From Acanthamoeba lenticulata (taxonomy: Eukaryota > Discosea > Longamoebia > Acanthamoebidae), in contig NAVB01000897.1 of assembly GCA_002179805.1 (NCBI GenBank), positions 1-14,612 on the forward strand: a DNA stretch of 14,612 nucleotides, written 5' to 3'. Made by a program: the position numbers and the translations under genes. Below the pieces are notes generated by a model, which did not search any database, had not been told where the DNA came from, and was given only the letters and a program-made list of their open reading frames with translations. Below, one piece after another: positions 1 to 8,000 of this stretch; the stretch's first letter is position 1; the number at the start of each line of letters is the position of its first letter.

Positions 1-1395
1 GGCGACGGCAGGTGAGACGCGAGAAAGGGAAAGGGCGCGCCAGCAGTGCCAGGGACGTCACGCACAAGTGGACGAGCTTGATGTCCTTGCGGAGCGACGC
101 GATGTCTTCAAAGATGAACTTCTGGGCCGGGTGGTCGACGGACGACAGCACGCGGGCGCGGTAGAGCACCTCGACCGCCTTTGTGATCGCGCTCTCGGCG
201 ACGTGGTTCGAACCCACGATCTGCACTTTGGCGTACCACCTGCCGAACCCATCCGTGAGCTAAAGAAGGGGGCGGGGCGAGGGCAAGCTGAAAACGCACT
301 GCTCGGCGTCCTCTGGCTTGAGGTCGTAGCGGCGCGCGACTTGCTCAGCCATGCCCGGGTCGCTGTGGAACAGGCGGCACGACTCACGGATGGCGGCGAG
401 CATCTTCTGGAGGGCCTCCCGCTTGCGCTCCAGGACGTCCTTGCGGCCGGCCATCATAAAGCACGGCCAGGGCGACGTGATGTCCCCAATGCGGCGCACC
501 TCCTGCGGGGAACGATCCAGCCCGACCGTTCCACAGCCAGCTCAGAACTGAGCTCAACAGGGCGCGTTTGGAATGGGCAAGTCGTACGCCAGAGTCGTGG
601 AAGGGCTTGGTGGTGAACGTCTCCCATAGGAACGCGGCGGTCGAGTTGTCGTTGACGCCGTCGCGCAGACCTGCCGGTTCACACACACACACACACATCG
701 GGCTGGTGTCAGACCAGCTCAGAGCGGGGCGGGGCGGGATGGTATTGCGTACTCTTAAAGTCGCCCTTGACGGCGAATTGGACGTCGCGCTGCGGGTGCC
801 AGCCGCGCTCCATCGCCAGGACGTAGACCATCAGCTGCGACCCGCTGCCGGGCCGGCTGATGCCAAAGGTCTGGAAAATCGCATACAACACAACAACGCA
901 CACGGGTCAACGAAGTGGCGCTTGGTTGACGTGACAGCGTGGCCGCACCTGTCCCTTGAGATCCTCCACCGCGTGGAAGGACGACGTGCTGCCGGTCGAG
1001 ATGGCCCAACACAGAGGGGACTGCACATAGGTACCAAACAGGCGCAGGTCCGAACCTCCGGCGATGTCTGCGTGTGGCGCCCAACTCGAGTGAGCGCAGC
1101 GAGTCAACAGGGACAGAACTCAACAACTCAAGAGGCCTACCCGCAACAAGGCCCTCAGTGAGGGCGAGAATGACGTCCACTTCGCCGCTCTTGGCGCTGT
1201 TGATCATGGCCCCCGTGCCCAGCTTCTGCTCCACAAACTCTACCTGCTCATCAGTTAGTAATCGCAGTGAGATCTGAGCGTCAGTCTGGCCTTCAGTACC
1301 TGCACGCCATGCTTGGCGAAGATACCCTGCTCAATGCCCAAGAGCCAGGGCAGATTGAAATGCTCCGGCACGCCACACACCACGATCTTCTCCAT
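1..1395 (-). CDS. Ca3427-like/NMT1-type substrate-binding-fold protein, 3' end outside window
   Basis: Start is the ATG at 1395-1393. Exons on the minus strand: 1395-1300, 1243-1141, 1067-949, 870-753, 670-588, 502-300 and 239 to about 66; phases agree at every junction. After 66 a GTGCGT donor probably opens another intron that leaves the window. About 298 residues are visible. The N-terminus MEKIVVCGVPEHFNLPW, followed by LGIEQGIFAKHGV, is the first strand and helix of a type-2 periplasmic-binding-protein fold. GTGAMINSAKSGEVDVILAL and ISRPGSGSQLMVYVLA are typical of the nitrate/sulfonate/thiamine-precursor (SsuA/NMT1/THI5) group. The closest family I recognise is the Ca3427-like PBP2 group known from fungi; its ligand is unknown to me. 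No signal peptide or membrane segment precedes the fold, so it is probably cytosolic and not part of an ABC importer. Head-to-head with glutaminase. The fold is well supported, the function is not. Confidence 0.8.
680..697. repeat. (CA)9 microsatellite inside an intron
   Basis: Nine CA units on the plus strand read as (TG)9 in the minus-strand PBP-fold gene. They end nine bases before the 3' splice site at 671/670, where a polypyrimidine tract would normally sit. Confidence 0.9.
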
Positions 1396-1979
1396 CTTTT
1401 GCTATGTGTTATGTGCCGCATACGTTTTCACCCAACGCCTACTCTCGGCGAGAGCGAAAATAAAATAATAAGAAAACAATATTGTTTCTGCGGAATGCGA
1501 AAATATTTGAAGAACGAACGCGCGTGTTGGCGGCTGCAGAGTCAAAACAAAGGCCAAGTATGGCACGGGAACAAACATGAATCATCAGGCGTCCACTTGC
1601 TGTGTTTTTAGTTGTAGGTATGAAATATATAATGTTGGTACCACACTTTGGCCGTGACATGGTGCATTGAGGCTCTTGTTGTCGCCCGACAACTCTCGGA
1701 ATCTCCCGTGCGACAAGGAATGTAGGAAATGTCTACAAAGTGGCCAGGAACAAGTGTTCGGAGGAGGGAACAAAATGTTGCGAGTGCCGCACCTTGGGGC
1801 ATGTGTGGGGTCTCGTCATAGCCCGACCAGGTTTAAAACTTGGGGCTCGCCATCCTGACCGATCGCCTTACTCTCTTTCTTCGCCTTCACTTGCCCCCAA
1901 GCCACCCATTGCTGTCTCTCTCTTGTATTGCTGCGTCTATTCCTTGCTACAACAAGTAGAATTCGATATACAACGATAC
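1396..1979. promoter_or_regulatory. Divergent intergenic region between the PBP-fold gene and glutaminase
   Basis: This 584-base stretch contains no gene I can support. It holds the presumed promoters and 5' UTRs of two genes transcribed away from each other. Visible elements are an AT-rich patch near 1455-1505, an ATATATAA box at 1625-1632, a CCGACCAGGTTTAAAA block at 1823-1838 and a pyrimidine-rich run at about 1867-1924 leading to the glutaminase start. The pyrimidine run resembles an initiator region. No element was tied to a transcription start, so assignment to either gene is inference. Confidence 0.45.
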
Positions 1980-4723
1980 ATGCAGGGCTTCAAGAGGACG
2001 TTTTCTACCTTCCGTGACCGCAAGGCCTCCAACCGTCTCGTACATCCTCCTCCTTCAGTAGTGCACAACTTTCATTCACGTGTGCGACGTTACTTTATTA
2101 CAGTCACTTTCTTTTGGTGGTTCGGTACTTTATTATCCGTTCTTCTATTCGTTCCTGCACTCGTATGGATGTTGTCAACATATACTTTGGCAGCAATTAT
2201 TCGCATTGCCCCGGTCGGGGCAGAACCGATAGCCTCCTTCTGGTGCGCCCGAAGATGGGCCACCTTTTTCTTTTGACTTCATTCTTTGCCGGCAACTTCA
2301 ATCTTGAATCGGATGCAAGCGATTTTCTGACCAGTTTTTGGCTTTGCAGAAAGATGAGGAGCTCAAGAGCATCTTCGACTCTTTGGATAAAAGCAACCAG
2401 GGATTCATCACCGCCGCCCTCCTCAAGAAGGTACGCTTCTTCTCTCCTTCTTTTAGTCTCCGAGAATTCTCATGAACGACTTGGTTCAGGTGCTCTCCGA
2501 CGAAGGGCTAGGCAAGGGCATCGTCAAGAAAGCCGTCGACACGCTTGACCACGACAAGGACGGCAAGATCTTCGCACAGGACTTCCTCAACCTGAAGGAG
2601 ATGAAGACCGACATCATTGAGCGCGCTCTCACCGGCCGCGTCGCCATCCCCGACTGGGCCGACTTCGTGGCCAACTTGAAGGAGATCTTCGATCACTGCG
2701 CTACACTCGAGACGGGCCAGAACGCCCAGTATATCCCCCAGCTGGCCCGGGTCAACCCCAAGCTCTTTGGCATCGCCGTGCAGACCGTCGATGGCCAGAT
2801 CTGGACTCACGGCGACGCCGACGTGCCCTTCACGCTCCAGTCTTGCTCCAAGCCCATCACGTACGACCTCCGTCTTTCCAACGAACAGACCTGATCGGAG
2901 CCTGAATGATTGACTTGGCTCGGCCGCAGGTACTGCATTGCTGAGGGCGATCGGGGCGAGGCCAAGATCAACCGCCACGTCGGCCACGAGCCCAGCGGCC
3001 GCAAATTCAACGTACGTTGGCCAAATTGCTTGTGTTTCTTCAACATTGATTGTCTGACCGTTTTGGTGGGCACTGAACAGGCCTTTGAGCTGGACGAGAG
3101 GAACCCTCTGGAGAAGAAGCCGTTCAACCCGATGATCAACGCCGGCGCCATCGTGACGGCGTCCCTCCTCAAGCCCGACTTTGAGCCGGCCGACGTACGT
3201 CATCATGGCATCGCGCGCGCCTCTCGGCTCGACGTCGTGCGCCAACCGATCCCCGCCTTGTCGTTGGTCTCACCATCAGTTCACGTTTGTTTCTCGGTGC
3301 AGAGGTTTGGCTACGTGCAAAACGTGTGGCAGCGACTGTCGGACCGCGGCGACGGCCAGCCGACCTCTGTCGGCTTCGACAACGCCACCTACCTGTCCGA
3401 GCTGCGCCACGCCGACCGCAACTTTGCCTTGTCCTACTTCATGAAGGCATGTCTGCCGCCCGCCTCTCTCGTCGATCGTAATGACCCTAATCATGATGAT
3501 GATGATGATGGGCGTGCAGGGCGAGGGCGTGTTCGACAAGTCGGTCAACAGCGACGACCGCGTGCGCTCTCACTTGGAATTTTACCTCCAGCTGTGCTCC
3601 ATGACCGGCACCACGCGCGACATGGCCTCTGTGGCCTCGGCTCTGGCCAACGGCGGCACCAATCCCATCACCAAGGAGTACGTCTCGTCCCAGCTTTTTT
3701 ATATTATTTTTATTATTCTTTTTTTAAAAAAAAATCTCTCTTTTTTTGCAGCAAAATTTTCCCGGCCGCTTGCGTGCGCAACTGCCTGTCGATCATGTTC
3801 AGCTGCGGCATGTACGACTACTCGGGCGAGTTTGCCTACAGCGTGGGCCTCCCGGCCAAGTCCGGCGTGTCCGGCTGCGTCATGGTCGTCGTGCCCAACC
3901 TCCTCGTACGTGTGCCCCCGCCGCTCTACTTCATCATCGTCATCATCTTCATCGTCGTGCTTACCGTGCCCCACTTGGCACCTGCAGGGCATGTGCATCT
4001 GGTCGCCCCGCATCGACGAGCAGGGCAACTCGGTGCGCGCCGTCGAGTTCTGCAAGCAGCTGACCTCGCGCTACGCCTTCCACGTGTTTGACGACGTCAT
4101 CTCCTGCTCTGAGGTGCGCATTCGAGCTTTGTTAGTGGATGCGTGTTGTATTGACGATCGGTTCTTACTTGGGATCACAAACACGTGCAGGGTTCGCAAA
4201 AGAAGAACCCGCGCCTGCGCCAGGCCACCAACAAGGAGATCAACGTCATCTGCGAGTTCATCTTCGCCGCTTCCAACGGCAACCTCACCCGAATCATGTA
4301 CGTCTCTCCTCATATTATTTAATCATTTAAATTATTCATTCTTTATTTATACTTTTTATTTAATCGGGCAGGGAGTTGGTACTGGGCGGCACGTCGGTGA
4401 ACGTGGCCGACTACGACGGGCGCACGGCCCTCCATCTGGCGGCGGCCGAGGGCCGCTTCAAGGTCGCCGAGTACCTGGTCAACAAGGGCGCCAACATCCA
4501 CGTCAAGGACCGGTGGGGCGCCACGCCCCTCGACGAGGCCATCCGCGCCGGGCACAAGGAGGTGGCCGGCCTGCTGGAGCGGGCGACGCAGGAGGCCAAA
4601 TTCGTGGGCCAGCTGGTCGACGAGGACGGCGAGGGCTCGGACGAGAACGGCGTGTCGGACGTCGTCACCACCACCTCCACCGTGGACGAGAAGCACGCCT
4701 CCCGCGTCATCGAGACCGCCTGA
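1980..4723 (+). CDS. GLS: Glutaminase (animal GLS-type: EF-hand region, catalytic domain, ankyrin repeats)
   Basis: Hydrolyses L-glutamine to glutamate and ammonia. Exons: 1980-2039, 2350-2430, 2490-2860, 2930-3011, 3081-3194, 3303-3446, 3520-3677, 3752-3905, 3988-4113, 4191-4297, 4372-4723; about 582 residues, close to animal GLS without its long transit region. Residues 1-20 are basic and Ser/Thr-rich and could be a mitochondrial presequence. Residues 21-105 form an EF-hand-like pair; the second loop (D67-D78, DHDKDGKIFAQD) is canonical. YIPQLA carries Tyr128. QSCSKP carries the nucleophile Ser165 and base Lys168, with the same Tyr-to-Ser spacing as human GLS. NPMINAGAI, the SE and DRN residues of SELRHADRN, EFYLQLCS, GMYDYSG and PAKSGV supply the other active-site residues. 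Two ankyrin repeats lie near residues 480-535. Exon 1 is the least certain part because its intron is 310 nt. The intron after exon 6 is GC-AG. Confidence 0.93.
2547..2582 (+). other. Canonical EF-hand calcium-binding loop in glutaminase
   Basis: These 12 codons read DHDKDGKIFAQD, with Asp at loop positions 1, 3, 5 and 12, Gly at 6 and Ile at 8. That matches the EF-hand consensus except that position 12 is Asp rather than the commoner Glu. The paired upstream loop, DKSNQGFITAAL, is degenerate and ends in Leu. Confidence 0.75.
3447..3519 (+). other. GC-AG intron in glutaminase (donor AAG|GCATGT)
   Basis: Joining AAG at 3444-3446 to GGC at 3520 gives SYFMK-GEGVFDKS, which aligns with the family without an insertion. 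That requires a GC donor in a good AG|GC context. A GT donor at 3471 would also keep frame but adds eight residues (ACLPPASL) and leaves a 49-nt intron. The intron also carries a short GAT repeat at about 3493-3510. Confidence 0.7.
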
Positions 4724-4758
4724 GCCAAGAAAGAGGAAAAAAGAAAAGAAAAAGAGTC

Positions 4759-4764
4759 AATAAA
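4759..4764 (+). terminator. Poly(A) signal AATAAA of glutaminase
   Basis: A perfect AATAAA lies 36 bases after the glutaminase stop codon, following a purine-rich 3' UTR (4729-4756, mostly A and G). Confidence 0.7.
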
Positions 4765-5063
4765 GAGGCCCGATGACGGGTTGTGTGTACAGCTTAATCG
4801 TCTTCTTGCCAAACCAAGACGACGGGACTTTGGCGTGGTCCTGCCCGAAAAGGGTAACGACCAGGTTTGATGATTGGCCGGATAAACGCCCGAAATATAT
4901 TTAGTGGGCGTCACATACTGAAAATGCAAACGAAAAAGAAAAAGCCCTCTTCGTTGTTTCTGTGCGCCCTTTCCTCTCCTCCTCCTCATGCTGTCCTTCC
5001 TGGGTACGTGCCCAGCCCCCCCCCCCCCACATCGACTCGCCTCGCGTGAGGAAGGATCGTCAA
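4765..5063 (+). promoter_or_regulatory. Upstream region of the PX-C2-LCAT gene
   Basis: No gene is seen between the glutaminase poly(A) signal and the next ATG. Candidate promoter elements are an inverted CCAAT box (ATTGG, 4873-4877) and a TATA-like AAATATATTTAG near 4893-4904, about 160 bases before the ATG. A run of 13 C residues lies at 5016-5028, probably in the 5' UTR. CGACCAGGTTT at 4858-4868 repeats a motif found upstream of glutaminase (1824-1834). These assignments rest on sequence match only. Confidence 0.45.
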
Positions 5064-8000
5064 ATGACGTCGTGGCCACCAGGTCTTGAACGCGGTGCCC
5101 AGAACGCGGAACCCCACCACCAGGATGGGGCGGCTGCTGTCGTCCAGTCAGTCGCTGCGGGAGAGGCCGTGGTCCTCGCTGTTGGCTCCTTGTATGCTGC
5201 TCCTCCTCCAGCTGCTACGCCGGGGCAGGCCATCCGTGCGGTGTCGCTCCAGCGAAGCTTCACCGTCAGCAACGCCTCCGAGGCCTACACGGTGCGTGCG
5301 TTTGCCAACGTGGTTGACTTGACCCGTCCAGGCCAAGCGCTTGGTCATCATCATTCAACATCGTGTCGCGTGCAGGTGTACGAGATTCACGTCACGAGCG
5401 AGTCACGCGATGGCCACGACGACGGCGCAGAGCCTCCCCAAGTCCCACACAAGCATGTCGTCCGCAAGCGCTACCGCGAGCTGCACGCGCTCAACGCTGA
5501 GGTGTTCACTCGGCCGAGTCTCGCTGCCGTCGTTTCCATGCAGGACCAAGTCCACATATGGCTCACAACGTTAGCGTTTAACGTTTGGCATCAGTGCAGT
5601 TGGAGCACATGCAGCCCAAGTTGAAGCTGCCGCAGTTCCCCTTCCGGTTCCAGCTGCTCAACTTTGACGTCGACGGGCTCAAGCGCCGCAAAGCTCTGGG
5701 CGAGTACCTCGAGTTTGTGGGCTCACATCCCCCACTGGTCTCGCATCCCACCGTCGTCGACTTTCTGCACACCTCTGTACGCCTCCCCACAAATCATCAT
5801 CATCCTCATCCTCATCACCACCCTCTTCGTGTTTGTTGCTCTTGTTCTCTGAGTGCCTCGCGTCGTCATGCAGCATCCCGAGCCCTCGGTGGTCCTGCGC
5901 GTCACGCCGCTGCAGGCCATCAGCGTCTCCACCGCGAAGAGCGGTACACTCGAGGAGGCCTTCCCTGGCGTGTGTTTGGAGGGCGGAGGACCGGCTCGCC
6001 TGCGAGACTCACGCTGGCCCTTGTGGTGGCGGTGGCGTGACGGACCACAGGCGTCCCCGATGCCTTTTGCCATCTGACCATGTACGACAAGGCGTTCAAG
6101 AAGATCGGCAAGGTCTCGCGCACGCTCACGGCCGCCAACGGCCGGAGCGTCGATCCGCAGTGGCTGGACCAGGAGTGCTGCTTGTACGCAACAAAAAAGC
6201 ACACACACACACACACACAAGCAGCCAATCGGCTAGCGCTGCCACGTCACCTGGGGTTGGCCCCGCACAACTGACTTATATTGACCTCGTGTGGCAAAGT
6301 GAGCTGCCGGCCGAGTGCGCCGGCGTGACGCTGAGCCTGTGGCACTACAACCTCATCCGCTCCAACGTGTTCCTGGGCCGCGTCTGCCTCGAGCGACGCA
6401 CGCTGCCGCGCAACAAGTGCGTCGAGCACTGGTTCCCGCTCCACCCGGCGCAGGGCGCGTCCGGGGCGGCCCTCACGTCGATCACCGGCGCCATTCAGCT
6501 GTGCGTCGACTTCAAGGCACGGCACGGCCCGGCTCGAGCTGTGTTGGACTCCCGGGCCTGACGGTGTGTTGTCCGGTCCGCATGCGCACAGACCGACGAT
6601 GCGCAGGACGGGCTCGAGATGGAGCCCGTCGAGGAGAGCGAGCTCAGCAAGCGGGTCAAGCAGGGGCAGCTCGAGGAGCGCACGACCCTCCAGCTCCGGC
6701 GCGAGAAGCTCTACGCCTCTGGCGAGCTGCATCTCCGCTTCCGCTATTACCCGCCGGTCGGCCGCTGGGAGGGCTACCTCGAGATCGAAGGTCACCAGCT
6801 CCCCGCTTTGGCCCTCAACGTCGCGTTGTTCTCACATCGTCGTGGCCCGGGCGCAGTGATCGAGTGCCGCGGGCTGCAGGCCAAGGCGTCGTGCTACGTG
6901 CAGCTCAACCTCCACAGCGACGACATTGTGGGCGCGTGCGCCACCAAGGCTTGTGGCGGCAGCGACGGCAGCGGCGAGAAGCACGACGGGCCGACGCACG
7001 AGACCGCGCCCGGCGCCTCCGTACGTCAGTCACGCGCCCGCGGGACTCGTCAGCCAGACTTATGCGCTCCTGTATACAGGAGGGCCGCACCCCGCGGAGC
7101 AAGTCGTCAAAGGAGCCGCAGTTCAACAACAAGAAGTTCCAGTTCTTCTTGTTCCCGTCGGCCTCGTCATCGTCGTCGTCGTCGTCCTCCTCCTCGGGGT
7201 CGGACGTGCCCGACTGCGTCAAGCTCTCCCTCTGGGCCCACGCCATGTTCGGTCCGGCCGCGCTCCCGAGTTGGACCAAAACGCAAACAAAGGCCTTTGT
7301 TGAAGCGCTGACCAAACCTCTGCGCCGCCGCAGGGAGCGACAAGCTGCTCGGGGACCACACGCTGGTGCTGGCCGACTGGGCGCCAGGCGTGTGGCACGA
7401 CCAGTGGCGCACGCTCTGCTCGCCGCTGGCCGAGAAGGCGCTGCCCACGCGCATGGGCCGGAGCATGGCGCGCGAAGGGCTCGTCCCCAAGTACCCGATC
7501 ATCCTCCTCCCCGGGCTGGCGTCGTCGAGCCTGCAGGTCGAGGAGGGCAACCCGGACTGGGTCGGCGAGTGGATCTGGCTCTCGCTCGCCAAGATCGGGT
7601 CGCAGAAGTTCAAGACGCTCTTCTCCTCGGGGGCCTCCGCCGCCGCCGCGGAAGCCGACGCCGGCGAGGGCTCGGCCGACTCGCAGTTCCGGGTAATCGC
7701 TGGCTCGCTCTCGATTGGGATCGCCTCTGAGCTCACGCTGCGCGACGCGCGGGGACAGAACGAGTGGGTCCGGCACGTGTGTCTGCAGCCGGACGGCTGC
7801 AGTGACCCGCCCGGCATACGCGTGCGGCCCGTGCCGGGCAAGGACGGCTGCGCCTACCTGACCCCGGGCGCCCTCACCAACAACCTCTCCTACGTACCCA
7901 CCTTGGTTTTTTATTTAAAATTTAAAATTCAAATGAAATTATTATTAAAAAATCAAATTTATTTGCGCAGGTGATGGGCCCGCTGATCGAGAACTTGCAC

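Noticed and set aside
2207..2222. Hairpin TGCCCCG-GT-CGGGGCA as a structured RNA gene
   Set aside because: The loop is only two bases and no larger structure surrounds it; noted only as part of the long intron.
2508..3245. Long open frame on the minus strand across glutaminase (245 codons)
   Set aside because: It mirrors GC-rich glutaminase exons and introns in antisense, runs through clear splice sites of the conserved sense gene, and its product has no recognisable motif.
3481..4776. 431-codon plus-strand open frame overlapping glutaminase
   Set aside because: It reads exon 7 in frame, then passes through introns into a low-complexity Arg/Ala/Ser product; the conserved protein needs the splices at 3678, 3906, 4114 and 4298.
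6315..7730. 471-codon plus-strand open frame rich in Arg and Ala
   Set aside because: It is an out-of-frame shadow of the C2-C2-LCAT exons, which have conserved motifs in the other frame.
7167..7841. Antisense open frame of 224 codons over the LCAT domain
   Set aside because: Antisense of high-GC coding sequence; no start context, splice logic or domain of its own.
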